Shown here: in pieces, positions 1-13,700 of the stretch
How positions within the stretch are numbered: the first letter of the stretch is position 1
Layout of the letters: the number at the start of each line of letters is the position of its first letter
Assembly (NCBI GenBank): GCA_028551475.1
Contig: CM052358.1
Coordinates: 23,834,853-23,898,852, forward strand
Length of the DNA stretch: 64,000 nucleotides
Reading direction: 5' to 3'
DNA from: Casuarina equisetifolia
Lineage: Eukaryota; Streptophyta; Magnoliopsida; Fagales; Casuarinaceae
Translations under genes and position numbers: made by a program
Notes under the pieces: model-generated
Database searches by the model: none
The model's input: the letters and a program-made list of their open reading frames with translations, nothing else
Told to the model about the DNA's origin: nothing

Positions 1-3000
1 TGTCTCTCCCTACACTGGTACCCAACAACTCACTGTGGGTGATGGAGTCTCTCTCCCCATCACTCACACAGGTAGTCTCCACACCCCCTCCTTTAAATTA
101 AACAATGTTTTAGTCGTTCCTTCTATAACCAAAAATCTGTTATCTGTTTCCCAATTTACCTTCGACAATAATTGTTATTTCATCTTTTCTGCCACTCATT
201 TTTGGGCTATCTCTTATCTTTCGGGACAGATCATCCTCCACGGACTGCTTGATCGTGGTCTTTATCGTCTCCAGTCTTCTGATGTGTCTCCTCGTGCATT
301 TGTGGCATCTCGTTCCAGTCCTCTCCTCCTCTGGCACCATCGATTGGGTCATCCGTCTCCCCCAATTTTAGTCCGTCTTTTAAATTCGAGTCATGTCCCC
401 TACACCTCCCCTACATTTCCTCCATGTAAGGCATGTGCTCTTAGTAAGAGTCATCGCCAACCCCACCCCCCCACTTCATCTCGGTCAAGTCGTCCCCTTG
501 AACTCGTCCATTTTGATATTTGGGGCCCATCCCCCGTTGAGTCCATCAATAAAAATAAATATTATGTGTGTTTTATTGATGATTTCTCTCGTTTCACATG
601 GCTTTATACTTTCTCTCACCACTCTCAATTTTCAGCCATTTTCTCCACTTTCCACAAATTTGTTGAGAACTAACTCCAGTTTCGCATTCAGGCCATCCAG
701 TGTGATGGTGCTCCTGAATTCCTTTCGGCGACCTTTCGTCATTATCTCCAAACCGCCGGTATCCATCAGCGTGTCTCCTGTCCCTATTCCCCGTTTCAAA
801 ACGGTGTTGCTGAATGCAAACATCGCCACATCGTTGAAATCGGTCTCACCCTTCTGACCCAAGCCACTATTCCCCCTCGTTTTTGGGACTTTGCCTTTGA
901 GACTGCTGTCTTCCTCATCAACCGCCTTCCCACCCCTGTTCTTCACAATGTCTCCCCGTGGCAAACGTTGTTTCACCAACCCCCTGATATTAGTAGTCTC
1001 CGTGTCTTTGGGTGTACCGTCTTTCCCTATCTTCGCCCTTATGCCCCACACAAACTGGCTCCCCGTCTAGCCCTTGTGTCTTCCTCGGCTATCCCCCCGG
1101 TTACCATGGTTACCGCTGCTACTGCCCCACTACCCATCGCATCTATCTCACAGCCGATGCCGTGTTCCATGAGGAGACCTTCCCGTTTCACCCCAGTCCT
1201 CTTTCTCCCTCCCCCTCGCCCCCCTCTACCCCTGATACAGTGCTACCTTTGGTCCCGGTCTTATCGCCTACCCTACCCTCCTCCTCCCCGTCCCCTGACT
1301 CTAACCCTCCGGATTCTCCTCCAGAATCTCCCCCCCTTCCCCACCCGGTCCCACAGCTCCTCCCCTACAGCCTTCTCGTCCCGTGACTCGCCTCCAAGAT
1401 GGCACCATCCCTCGCCGTCACATCACCCGTGACCATACTATAGCCCTCACTGCCTCTCCCACCTCCCCTCCCGAACCCACTTGTTTTTCTCAGGCAGTTC
1501 GGGAGCCCCACTGGCGTGATGCTATGGCTGCAGAGTATACTGCCCTTCTCCGAAATGGCACCTGGGTTCTGGTCCCTTCCCCCCCTAGAGTCAAACCCAT
1601 TGGCTATAAGTGGATATATAAGGTCAAGCTCAAATCTGATGGTTCCCTGGAGCGCTACAAGGCCCCCTTGGTGGCTAAGGGCTTTCATCAGCAAGAAGGT
1701 ATTGACTACACTGAGACCTTCAGTCCTGTGGCTAAACCTGTGACCGTTCGGACCGTTATTGCTCTGGCCTACTCTCGCGGGTGGCCCATTCGCTAGCTCG
1801 ATGTCTCAAATGCCTTCCTTCATGGGCATCTCTCTGAAGTTGTCTACATGGAACAACCTCTTGGCTTTGTTGATCCTGAGCGTCCCAGCCACGTGTGCCG
1901 CCTCTACCGCTCGTTGTATGGATTGAAACAGGCCCCCCGAGCTTGGTACCAGCGAGTGAGCTCCTTCCTCGTCTCCCTTGGCTTCATCATCTCCTTGGCC
2001 GACACCTCCCTCTTCACCTTGCATACCCCGCAGTACAGTTTCATTCTTCTAGTTTATGTGGATGATATTATCTTGACCTGTTCTCCGCAGGCGCCTTTCT
2101 CGGCCTTACTCCAGGCTCTCCACCATGAATTTGCCCTCAAGGATCTGGGTCCCATCCACTATTTCCTTGGCGTTGAAGTTCAGCCCACCCCCAGTGGTAT
2201 CATCCTCCATCAGGCCAAATTTACTCTGGACATCTTAACCCGCACCAAGATGCGTGATGCTAAGGCTATCTCCACTCCATGCTCGACTGATGAGCCTCTG
2301 TCTATCCACTCTGGCGAACCTATCCCGGATGCCTCTCTCTATCGCAGCATTGTGGGTGCTCTCCAGTATCTCACTCTCACTCGGCCGGACATTGCTTACT
2401 CTGTCAACACTGCCTGCCAGTTCCTCCATTGTCCTACCACGGCACATTGGCAAGCAGTCAAGCGCATCCTGCGCTATTTGACGGCCACTCCCAGGCTGGG
2501 TCTTCTTCTCACCCGTGGTCCTTCACTTTCACTACATGCCTTTTCTGATGTAGGTTGGGCTGGTGATCGTGATGATCGCCGCTCTGTCGGTGGCTTCTGT
2601 ATCTACCTTGGTCGCAATCTCATCTCTTGGAGCTCCCGCAAACAACGCACTGTTGCTCGCTCCAGTACCGAAGCTGAATACAAATCCCTTGCTGACACCA
2701 CTGCAGAAGTCATGTGGATTGAGTATCTCCTTCGCGATCTTCGTGCTCTTCCACCTCATCCTCCGACTCTCTGGTGTGATAACCTCTCTGCCCTTTACTT
2801 GACAGCGAATCCAGTGTTTCATGCTCGCACGAAGCATATTGAAATTGACTTTCACTTTGTCCGTGAACGCCTCGCCTGAGGCCAACTCTTCATCCAGTTC
2901 ATCTCCACTCTTGATCAACCGGCTGACATCTTCACCAAAGGCCTCTCTTCGACTCGGTTTCAGCTTCTTCGATCCAAGCTCATGGTCCATCCTGCCCCAT

Positions 3001-3381
3001 TAGCTTGCGGGGGGATGTTAGAACAGTCAGCCGCCAAGTCAGCTACCACGTCGCACGCCACGTCACGCCACGTCAGCCCTAGTGACATGTCTGCCGCACA
3101 GCCACGTCAGCCATCATCTTCGCTCCCGCGTGCGACCGCACCTACTGCGCCGCTCTCACCTACCGCGCCGCCCATCACCGGAAAACTTTCCAAAATAGAT
3201 TCTGTATAATTTTGTAAAGTCTCTGAGTTGATTTTGTTCATATTTTCTTACCAATTGTAATATGTGATTAATCATGTATTTAATCAAATCAAAATCAATA
3301 GAATGATCATCGGGAAAATTTTCAGAAAATAGGTTTTGGAGTAAATTAGGGTTTCCTCGATTTTCCGGCGATCCATCGACA
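1..3381 (+). mobile_element. Copia LTR retrotransposon fossil, 5' end outside window
   Basis: A Ty1/Copia polyprotein region runs on + in the expected order: end of protease (about 35-150), GAG-pre-integrase zinc region (about 290-450, with LLWHHRLGHPS), integrase core (about 490-1100, with HFDIWGPSPVES and FIDDFSRFTW), reverse transcriptase (about 1560-2230, with YKWIYKVKLKSDGSLERYK, LYGLKQAPRAWY and YVDDI) and RNase H (about 2530-2880, with SSTEAEYKSLAD and TKHIEIDFHF). A purine-rich tract (about 3007-3015) and a 3' LTR starting TGTTAG follow. The copy is broken, with a handful of breaks, and its 5' LTR is outside the window, so age from LTRs cannot be judged. It is noticeably C/T-rich and higher in GC than its surroundings, which fits a foreign insertion. 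Family assignment is secure from the IN-RT-RH order. Confidence 0.93.
3016..3381 (+). repeat. 3' LTR of the left-edge Copia element
   Basis: Begins TGTTAGAACAG directly after a G-run polypurine tract that follows the RNase H domain, the standard place for a 3' LTR. The first part holds short CACGTCA-type repeats. The right end (near CGACA, 3381) is estimated from the usual terminal CA because the partner LTR is not in the window. Confidence 0.7.
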
Positions 3382-5179
3382 AGACTGTGAATTCTTTTCA
3401 AATAGAAACTAAAAATGTTATTAAGAAATGTTTCTAATAATCATCTTAGAAAGATTTTATTTAGAATTATTTTTAAGACATTTCATGTTTCCAAGACTCG
3501 AGGCAAACCACTATGCAAGACAATAGATCTAGTAGATAAATCACTCCAGACATGCGGGATTTTAAAGCGTTTTCCAGATAGAAGAATAGAGTAATTTTTG
3601 TTCTACACCTTATGGATGTTCTTCACGTCTAATAACTCAATCAATGTCGACTTACCGCCCAAAATGAAAGTAACTTGCTTTTTTCGTTTTCAAACCACAA
3701 TTTCGAACTGATTTCCCCAGCCAATATGAATAGAACTAATTTTTACCTAAAATAAATTCAAAACTATTATGGATAAGAGTATTCATAATGTGCCTTATAA
3801 GCTTTAATAACTAATATTTTCAATTGCGTCTTTTAAAGGGAAGTGAATCTAAACCTTTTAGGTGATATTAGAGCCAATCCTTCTTTCATGTAATTTAAAC
3901 TAGTCCCAAAAATAATCTACTCATTTGTTGGCAAAAGATTGAGTTTGGACACCAAAGAAATATTGGATAATAGAATTCAATGAATGAAAACTTGCTTTTT
4001 CGGTAACATACATAAATGATGCGTTATAGATTAATCAATGAATGACCAAGATTAGCTTTTGCAATAATCTCAGAGCGAACCATACATTGTTGGTGATATT
4101 ATAGTAGCTTATGTTCCAATTTTATTGGATAATCTGTCATCCTGTATTTATTAGTGATATCTTTATGAAAATATATGTTATCATGAATAAATCTGTTCAT
4201 CTCACAAAATATTTTATTTTTAAGACATTACATGTTTCTCCTATGAAGGCAGACAACTATTCAGTAGAATAGGTCTACTAGTTTTGGTAGACATTAATAT
4301 TGACTGATTTTGATGAAGGAGAAATATTTTGGATATCAGTTGATAATGTTATATTATTTCAGACAAACATAAATAAGAATATTACTCTCTTTTGAACTGA
4401 CATTCTTCCCATCCAATTTCTTAGTGAGAAAGATATTAACTTATTTGCATCAAAACCCATGCATAATTGTTGAAAGATAATTTCAAATAATATTCAATAA
4501 CATAGATAACCGTAGCTTCAGCGTGGCGCTCAAAAGTAGTATGAACAGACCTTATCCATCCTTCAAGCATGCTTCGAATTTCTTCAGGTTCGCTACCTTT
4601 TCACAAAGTCTATTGACTTGAAAGGCTTTTTCGCTTCGAAATAGAGTGGGATCCTGAGCAAGTCACGCTAATCAATATGTTCAGCTTTTAACTTTTGTGG
4701 GATATTTTTTGAATCTTGGCCACCAGTTTTCAAGCAAGCGTTTTGTTGACCTCATAATTCGTTGTGGAATCGTCAACAAATGAAAAGAAGCAAGGCTCTT
4801 CTCTTAAAAAGGAGACCTACTTTTATCTTTTAAAAAAAAATTCTAAACAAAATGTATCTAAAGCAATTGAAAACAATCCTCCAAATCTTCACAGATAACC
4901 TAAAAATCTCTAATTTTCTTACTGCAAGCAACCTTGAAATTTCTTCATGTTAGACTACCAAAAATATCTTAAGGTAAACCAAAAATATCGTACGTTTGAT
5001 GTAGTGAAAAGAACAATGATTAAGAAGCATCACTCTGACTTCCACCGACTCTACTACAATGTCTCACTCAAATAGTATATAGCAGCACTAGCCCAACTTA
5101 TTATGCCTTCTCATTACTCCAGCTTGTGAGTTCCTAAGTACGGGAATTGGCTTTGCATTTAGCAAGCTTGTGAATTTCA
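3382..5179. other. AT-rich intergenic region upstream of TNL copy A
   Basis: No convincing coding region. Around 3465-3545 and 4205-4275 there are two diverged copies of a segment containing AAGACATTnCATGTTTC, a phrase that also recurs in the satellite at 36.3-37.9 kb, so this may be old decayed TNL-flank repeat. The last 60 bases (about 5100-5179, with AGCAAGCTTGTGAATT) resemble the sequence just before the start codon of the other TNL copies at 46.2 and 53.2 kb. Confidence 0.5.
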
Positions 5180-7081
5180 ATGGCATCCTTGAGCACTCAA
5201 ATATCCCCTTCATCATCATCATCTTCTTCTTCAACACCTCGACAGGCAGACGAGGTTTTTCTTAGTTTCTATGGGAAAGACGCTGCCTTGATACAAAAAG
5301 GTATAAATGCCTTTAGAGAGAGATGTTAAAAAGTTGAAGCACGGAAAAAATATTTTGCAAGAGATTTTCAAAAAAATTGAAGAATCCCAATATGCAATTG
5401 TGGTTATTTCAAAAAACTATGCATTCTCTAACTAGTGCTTAGCTGAGCTAACCAAAATCATGGAGTGCTGGACACAAACACAAATGAAAGTTTTTCCTGT
5501 TTGTTACCATGTGAATCCTTAAAGATGTCCGAAAGCAAAAGTGTACTTTTGTGGAGGCTTTTCCTAAACATAAAAAGTTCTTGGCATCCAGCAAGAACAA
5601 ATGGAAGCATGGAAAACAGCTTTTAGAAAAAGTGAGTAATCTAGTGGGATGGCATGTATGCGATAGATTTTATTTGTTAATTTTCAATGTCAAATCGGAT
5701 TGACTTGTATAAGTTAGCATGTAAAATTGTTTACTTTAAAATCTAACAAATCAAGAGAAACTTTTGATTTGCTTGGACTTTAGTCTTAATAATTCTTTCT
5801 TATAGGTGTGAAGCAAGACTTAATTGAAGAAATTAGTGCAAGGATATTTCACGAGTTGAATTGCAACCTTTCAAACATTTCTAATTGTCTTGTTGGAATG
5901 AAATCTTGAGTTGAGGAATTGAAATTCTTGCTTTGTATAGGGTGTGATAATGTTCAATGTGTAGGAATTTATAAAATGAGTCGAAATGGTAAGACAACTC
6001 TTGCCAAACTAATTTATGATAAAATTTTCTCAAATTTCAAGCAAGCATTTCTCTTACTGAAGATGAACAAGTATCAAAGTATAGGGGAGTGGTGGTGATA
6101 GCCAACAAATTCTTTAGGAAAAAAGTTCTTATTGTTATTGATGATGTAGATGGGAAAAAACACTTACACGGTCAAAAAATGCTTGAAATGGTTCCTTCTC
6201 TTTTGTTAAATCAGTGGCTTCTTAGAGAAGTGGTCAAAAAATGCTTAAGTAGTTCTTGACACTAAAATGTTGAATAAGCTTAAAATAAGTTTTGATGAAT
6301 TGGGAGACATACAAAAGCAATTATTTTTAGATATTGCATGTTTTTTAATGGAAAATCTTTAGATTGGCTTTGGTACATTCTAGAAAGTTTTGGATACTTT
6401 CTTGAAATCAATATTGAAGTACTTATGGACAAATCTCTCATAAAGATCAAAGATGAAAAAAAATTGGATACATAATTTGTTCATGCAAATGGGTCAACAC
6501 ATGGCATTTCAAAAATATCATTAATGTATTGAAGAATAATACAATAAGTCATTTTTAAGGAGAGCATTACATTTAATTTAAATATTTCATGTATTTGTCA
6601 ACTATATCCCATACACTAATATAGTCTTTCATGATTTCTAAAGCATGGATGCAATTAAAGGCATTAGGCCATATGTGCACAATGGAGATGAGGTGGAACT
6701 CAATTTGGAAGCTTTCTAAAACGTGCTTAAGTTGAGAATGATTGAAATTATTCTGGAGGGTTCATATTTTAAAGATTACTTCATTGATGTTACTCCTAAA
6801 AAATCTTTTCCAAGAGATGTCATTAGTTAGGCTAAAACGTGTCCATGGTGTACAAATCTTCTTAAATTTATACTAAAGTAATTTTATCCTCTAGCATTCA
6901 TGACAAAAATATTTGAACAATGTCTACGAAAATTGCAATGGTTAGGTGATATGTCATAAGCTATATTTAATAGCTTGGTTTCAATATCCTTTACATTTTT
7001 TACCAGTCACTTTCCAATCAAAGAATCACGTTGAGCTTAAATTACATTATAGTCATGTAAAAACAATTTGGAGTGGAAATA

Positions 7082-7196
7082 AGGTATGTGTGTGTATTTT
7101 TCTTACTTTAATATTTATCCATTTGTTATCAAAGATGAATGTGTGTGAGTGTATTTTTTTTTCTTTAATTCTTATCCATTTGTTATCAATGATAGA
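7082..7196 (+). repeat. Two-copy tandem duplication in an intron of TNL copy A
   Basis: Two adjacent copies, about 57 bases apart, of a TGTGTG run followed by a T-rich stretch and TTATCCATTTGTTATCAA. It corresponds to the single T-rich intron segment seen at the same place in copy D (about 55470-55530), so it is a local duplication inside the intron. Confidence 0.7.
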
Positions 7197-7593
7197 AATT
7201 TGAAAAATTAAAAGTCATTCATTTGAATTTTTCAATAAATTTGATGGAGACACCTAACTTGATGAATGTCCCAAATTTGGAAAAATTAGAGCTTTCGTAT
7301 TGTACAAGCTTGTCAAAGGTCCATCCATCCATTAGATCTCTCAAACAACTTAAATTTTTGGATCTAAGTGATTGCAAAAGTTTGAAAAATCCTCTAGAGA
7401 GATTGCAATATTGCAAATTTAGAGATTCTAAAAAGCTTAAATTTGAAATAGATTTAGGGAACTGAAAACTAATGGATTTGAGAGTGTAGCCCCACCTTTT
7501 AGGACTTTAAGCTTTTTTAAAGAACCAAAGAAAGATGGTAATTGTTTTAGTAAAGTTTGGCTTATATTCAATTTCTCTAGAGATGGGCTGCCC

Positions 7594-7660
7594 GATGTAG
7601 TTAACTCGAGTAGATATGCTATATGGCACCCATTTAACTTATTTTAGGAGGACAACAAGA
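7594..7660 (+). repeat. TNL 3' flank module, copy 1
   Basis: Contains the phrase TAGATATGCTATATGGCACC followed by CATTTAACTTATTTTAGG. The same block lies at about 18090-18170, 57330-57390 and, inverted, about 22990-23080. In copy D it lies just downstream of the receptor stop codon. Here it abuts LRR sequence, so the receptor 3' end was deleted. Confidence 0.75.
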
Positions 7661-7689
7661 TCAAATTCCAACTAAGGACTGAAACACTT

Positions 7690-8021
7690 GTTTCTACCTA
7701 CAATGAAAAAGTAAGATAGATGAAATGATTCGGTAACTACTAGTTCTTGTTTGAGAAGGATACTCACATCTCTTGAATAACACTGAAATTAGATTAATTA
7801 TAGATACCATTATGTACAGAAGACTTCCCCTTAAAATATAGATTGTTCTCGTATTAAGTACTATGACTAATTGGCTAACTGCTACTATATCCACTATTTG
7901 ATTACATGCTACTGCATCCACTATTTCAATGCTTGTTTACAGCATTAACTCCCTTGTTTATCAATTATTTCACTTCGTCGAAGTTGCACACGTCTCTAGC
8001 AGACGACGTGGATCAGTCTGC
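7690..8021 (-). mobile_element. Possible Copia-type LTR remnant on minus
   Basis: Read on minus, a purine-rich AAGGGGGAGAG (about 8040-8050) precedes a TGTTGCAG start near 8021, and a TATA-like, A-rich stretch lies near 7840, as in a Copia 3' LTR with its polypurine tract. No internal coding region and no partner LTR are visible. The call is tentative. Confidence 0.3.
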
Positions 8022-8050
8022 AACACTTACTATAAGACTCTCCCCCTTCT

Positions 8051-9599
8051 CGCAAGAGTTGGATGTTACTCGTGGAATTACTTAACCATGTCGCTACATT
8101 TCCAATGTGGGGGCCAAGAAGAGTAGTGCAACAGAAACTATTGTTGGAACCGCAGCTTTATGGGATTTCATGGTTATAGGAAATGAGAAACTAGCTTGAG
8201 ATTGCCTTGTATGTATTCCTAACTTTAAGGGAAATTAAGAGGAAGCTTAGAAAAACATGAAAACGTGACAAGAAACTATTGGGATTTAAAGAGTTCGGTG
8301 TCATAGGCCTAAGTTTCATCCTGAAAGACCAATTGAATAGTTCGGTTTCATAGGTCAAGCCTCCTTGCATTTTTTATATGAGAAAATGATGTTACTTTTT
8401 TTTTCTCCATCTAAATCCATGTTGCTCATGACATGGGTGGGCCTTTTGTTTACCCAATAGTATGGATGACAGTTGCAAGCACTGCTAGTCGAGCCCACGA
8501 TACTTTACAATTGGAAATAACAATCACAAGCCCACCAAATCAGGTCACAATTAGCTTTGATATTACTTATCATAGGTTTGGGTTTTATTTTGAAATATCA
8601 ACCCAATGGAAGGACTAACCAAGACCCCTTATATAGCTAAATTGTCTTGTTTGCTTTTCTAAAATAAGATAATAAAGTTTGTTACATTGGCCTTTAATGA
8701 TATCTACACTGTTCCCACTAGGACTTGTTGCTTGCAACTTTACCTCAACTTTGTGTTATTCTCTCTTGAATATGTCCTTTGTTCTCGCAAAGAGCATGTT
8801 ACACCAAGTGCATCATGCTTGCATTTTGCACATTCAAAAAAATCAATGAAGGCAATTTGGAGTTTATTCACACGAAAACTTTCAATAAAAAAGAATTACT
8901 TACCTTATAAGTGTTATCTTCTTTTGCTATTACCATAAAACATAAGTTTTCCACTCTACTTTTTGTGTGATGGCTACGTCGGAGATATTAGGCTTAACCA
9001 ATCTGACAACTTGATGACAGGAGAACTTTGTGATGACGTCTCTAACTTAGCAAGGGGACAACCCACATGAGCATCCACCTAATTAAGGAAAATGAGAAGT
9101 TCAATGTGCCGAAAGTCAGGAATCTATGTACAACATGTGAGTCAACTCTTCCAATTTGTTTGTGAATATGTCGTCTCCAATTTTGTTTTTAAGAGATCAC
9201 CTTTTCTTATTTTTCTTATCCTAATCTCTAGATAAACCATAGGAATAATTCTTGATGTAACTTGAAGAAAAAAACTTTGGCCTTATATAGTTACCATTAT
9301 ACATGTGTATCCAAAGATTGGAATTTGCAACTGCAATGCTTTGTATTGATTAAATCTCTAGTGTAAATTACGTGGGTAGAGGGAGAAATAAGTCCTCTAA
9401 TCTCGGCACTAAGTAAGGATTATTGTTTTTCATACACTAATCCAAAACTAAATACCATAAATAAGTTTTTTTTTTTGGGTCAAAATGCATTAAATAACTA
9501 TAAATGGGTTTCTCTTGTAGAGATAAATAGACTTTATAATTAAATTTGTTAATTGACAAAGGAGAAGATGAGAGGCCTTGGTGATTGCTCAAGCTAGTC
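8051..9599. other. Non-coding region upstream of the neprosin gene
   Basis: Only short chance frames are present and no protein family is recognised. The last few hundred bases should hold the neprosin promoter; I see no distinctive element there. Confidence 0.4.
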
Positions 9600-10348
9600 A
9601 TGGCACCCTTTTGTGGCAACGAGAAGAAAGGGAGGTCACCAAAGCTGGTGTTCTGCTTGTTTTTTTTTTTATACCAATTACATTATCGGTAGACAAAAGC
9701 AGAATCTCTGATCAAACACTAAAGGTTCAAAATCAATTGAATCGCTTAAACGAGCCTGCTCAAATTTCCGTTGAGGTTGTACTTTGCTCCTTTTTATTTC
9801 CTCTTGTTTCTAGTTTTCTATTCTTCTTCCTCCCTTTTAAACTCACAATGTTGACTTTTTGCTTCTACAAAGTAGAAACTGCAATTGGAGTAAGCAAGTT
9901 TGTTTCTCGAATGAACGATTATAAGAAGGCTGGGTCTTCAGTTTTGATCTTAAACTATTCATTTCGTGGGATGAAATATGACTAAAATATCATTTTAGAT
10001 GAACCTACCATTAAGAAATGTAAGATTAAAGCTTTTGGATAAATAATATCTTTGCAAGGCATTCAATTTCACTACCCAATCATCATATAAGTATGTTTTA
10101 GACTAATATTTGTGTTTTGGGTATAAATGCATGAGGCAGAGTTTAGATGGGGACATAATTGATTGTGTTAATATCAAAGACCAACCAGCTTTTGATCATC
10201 CTCTTCTCAAGAATCATATAACTGAGGTGAGTATCTTTGCCCTAATTAACTTTCTTTTGAATTCCTAAAATTGGGTGTCAATAATTTGATAACAAGTGCA
10301 AGGTTTGAATTACCATAGACTGCACCAAGTTTTCAAACAGAAAGGCTA

Positions 10349-10771
10349 TGCAACGATCTCAATAAGCCCTTAGCCACGTCAGCTGGAGAGAGTCCATGTT
10401 AGCTATTATAAGATAAATAAGTGGCGAGAGTTAGTTGATGAGCTGTTAAGGTGGATAATCTTGTTGAGTCTGTTAGTCGATTCTGTTAAAACTGTTAAGA
10501 TCGTTAAACACCCAAGTGGTAGTATAAATATGACATAAGGGTGTGTAGAGAGGGGAAGTCATTTGTAATATTCAGTTCAAGACTGGATTAGGAGGTCTGA
10601 GGTTCCCTTATAAGAAATCCCGTGAGTTGTACTCTTGGTTTGTCAAGATTGGTCGAAAGGCCAAGTTACCGAAATACAGTTCCACAGAAGCTTTCCATTC
10701 TATGAGGAATTCTTCTCAAATTGCTATCAATTCTCGTGTTAAAGTGTCTTTAGAATATCTGAACCACTGCA
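10349..10771 (+). repeat. 5' LTR of the Gypsy chromovirus
   Basis: Starts TGCAACGATC and ends CACTGCA, with GGCTA before it and a primer-binding site after it. It matches 15434-15856 over its whole 423-bp length with about 12 substitutions and no length change. Confidence 0.95.
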
Positions 10772-13700
10772 AATTGGTATCCAGAGCCATGACCACTGGC
10801 GATCTTGAAAAGGTTTCCAACGAGAGCCTTCAGCTTCAGCTCAAGGAGCTTACTGACACCGTGCACCAAATAGTTGATGCTCTCAATGCCAAAATTGATA
10901 GTGTCGTAGATCGTGTAGATTCTGAAAAAAATCTCGATGAAGGCTCTTCTCATCAGAATGGTCGAACACACTATCGCACCGATAGACGTTCTTCGGCGGG
11001 GCAAATTCAGACCAGAACTGTGCGTCTGGAGTTTCCTAAATTCAAAGGAAGTTCCGATCCAACCTGGTGGATCGATAGAGCAGTTCAGTTCTTTGAGTTT
11101 CATGAAACTCTCGAAGAGGACCAGGTTCGAATAGCTTCTTGGCATATGGATGAAAAAGCTCAGTTAGTCTATCAACTCTTGAAAAAGGAGTATGGAGACA
11201 GACAACTGACATGGACTATTCTCACTGCTGAATTAATGAAGCAATTTGGTCCAACTATGTTTGTTGATCATTTCGGCGAACTCACCAAACTAAAACAAAT
11301 TGGATCTGTTCACGAATACCAGCTGCAGTTTGGTAAGTTACTCCTCCGCTCTGGTCATTTGGATGCTTCACAATCTATTAGCTATTTTATCAGTGGCTTA
11401 AAGGATAAAATTCGGTTGGATGTAATTGCTCATAATCCTCCTACACTTTTTGCTGCCATTGGATTTGCTAAGTTGTTTGAAGCTAAAGAATTGAGTAATA
11501 GGCAGAGCACTTCACATTCCCTTAAAGGTCCAACTACGGGTAACATGCTTGTTCCTAAAGCCATTGCTAATCATCCTCATATGCCTGTTAAGAAACTTAC
11601 TCAACCAGAAATTATGGATAGAAGGGCTCGTGGTTTATGTTTCAACTGTGATGAAAGGTTCACTCCCGGTCACAGATGTAAAAAGTTGTTCTTGTTAAAA
11701 GGATTAGATCTTGGAGAACTGCGGGAAGACATTGATACTGTGGCAGAAGAAGAGGAACAAGAAGGGGAATTGAAGGTTATGTCCATGGCTGTTCTGTGTG
11801 GTACCAAATGTCCTCGAACAATGAGGATTCATGGAGATATGGGGATTAATAAGGTGAGAGTTGGAGTTCTTATTGACTCCGGTAGTACTCACAACTTTGT
11901 GAGTGCTCAGCTGGCCAGAAAAATGCAACTGGAACCGGTTAAGGGCAGAACCTTTACAGTAGAAATAGCCAGTGGAGAAAGGCTCCGAGGAGAAGGATTA
12001 TGTTCTCAAGTAGAATTAGTTCTACAAGGGAATCGAATGCATGCTGATTTCTTTATTCTGCCTATTCCTAATGTGGGCATTATTCTTGGCATTTAGTGGC
12101 TACAAACCTTGGGGGAAGTTAGGTGGGAATTCTCTACCATGAAAATGTCTTTCATGCATGCAGGAAGACTTGTAGAGCTACAAGGGGATACTGATCTCCG
12201 GAATAGATTGGTGGACAGTGCTGAACTTGATAAACTGTTACAAAAGCATAAACAAGGTGTGATGCTGCACATGGCGTCTGTGGAGAACCAGAATCCGATG
12301 AATTACCATTGGCCAAAACAGTTTGAACATTTACTGTTAGAATATGAGGTTCTCTTTCAAAAACCTCACGGCCTACCCCCTCACCGGTCACATGAGCATC
12401 AAATCCTACTCAAGAATGAAACAAAAGTCATTACTAGCAGGCCTTATCGATATCCTTATCTACAAAAAAAGGAAATAGAATAGTTAGTCCAAGAGATGCT
12501 AGATGAAGGCATTATCAGGGAAAGTACTAGTCTTTTCTCTTCTTCTGTGATTTTAATGAGAAAGAAAGATGGTACTTGGAGAATGTATGTAGATTACCGA
12601 GCATTGAACAAAGAAATTATTAAAGATGGGTTCCCAATCCCTGCTGTGGAGGAGCTATTAGACGAACTTCATGGATCCAAGGTATTTACCAAGTTGGATT
12701 TGCATTCTGGTTATCACCAAATACGCATGCAGCTAGCTGATATTGGTAAGACAGCTTTTCAAACTCCTACTAGGCATTATGAATTCTTAGTTATGCCGTT
12801 TGGGTTATGCAATGCCCCTTCCACATTCCAAAGTTTGATGAACAAGGTGTTTAAAGAATATTTGAGCAATTTTGTGCTGGTTTTTTTGATGATATACTGG
12901 TATATAGTCAAAACTGGACTGAACATGTGCAGCATGTGAAACTTGTGTTTGAAAAATTGAAGCAAGCCCAGTTATTTGTTAAACGTGAGAAGTGTGCCTT
13001 TGGGGTTACAACTGTCCAGTATCTGGGGCATGTTATATCTGCCAAAGGGGTTGCTGTGGAAAAGGATAAGATAAAAGCTATGTTGGAATGGCCATGTCCA
13101 CGGTCAGTAAAATCCTTACGGGGTTTTTTAGGATTGACTGGCTATTACCGGAAATTCATACAGAACTATGGCATCTTGGCGGCACCACTCACAAAACTTC
13201 TAAGAAAGGATTCCTTCTTCTGGAATACGGAGGCTGAGGCTGCATTTCAGAAACTCAAACAGGTTATGACCACAGCTCTTATCTTGCGGCTTCCAAATTT
13301 TTCTATTCCTTTCTTTGTAGAATGTGATGCATGTGGTATTGGAGTTGGTGCAGTTCTGTCTCAGGAACACAAGCCTATTGCTTATTACAGTCAAGCTCTT
13401 CAAGGTAGGAACCTACTCCTATCTACTTATGAGAAAGAATTACTAGCCCTTATTCTAGCTGTTAAAAGATGGAGGCAGTATTTGTTAGGAGTAAAATTCA
13501 TTGTGCTAACTGATCAAAAAAGTTTGCAAAACCTTTGGAATCAGAAGATCACAACTCCTGCACAACAGAAATGGCTAATCAAATTGGTTGGCTATGATTT
13601 TGAGGTTAGATACAGACCTGGAAAAGATAATCCTGTCGCAGATGCTCTATCAAGACGGGATGAAGAATTACCTCAGGATCATGATCGGGAAGCACAGAAT

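Larger units (their letters stand above)
5180..7680 (+). pseudogene. TIR-NB-LRR resistance gene, broken (copy A)
   Basis: A degraded copy of the gene at 53.2 kb; the family encodes cytoplasmic immune receptors. The start ATG at 5180 is followed by a serine-rich leader and DEVFLSFYGKDA (TIR strand A). The TIR exon (about 5180-5631) then loses its frame and lacks the segment for TIR helix A. The second exon (from about 5806) carries a P-loop-like GIYKMSRNGKTTLAKLIYD, where the usual GMGGIGKTT is altered, and the kinase-2 motif VLIVIDDVDGKK (about 6125). The part between kinase-2 and the QKQLFLDIACF motif (about 6310) is largely missing. An LRR exon starts near 6643 (MDAIKGIRPYVHNGDEVELN) and another near 7219 (PNLEKLELSYCTSLSKVHPS). 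There are many stops and frameshifts. The 3' half, including the C-terminal post-LRR exon, is gone: the sequence runs straight into the TNL 3' flank module near 7594. Identity is secure; it cannot encode a full receptor. Confidence 0.9.
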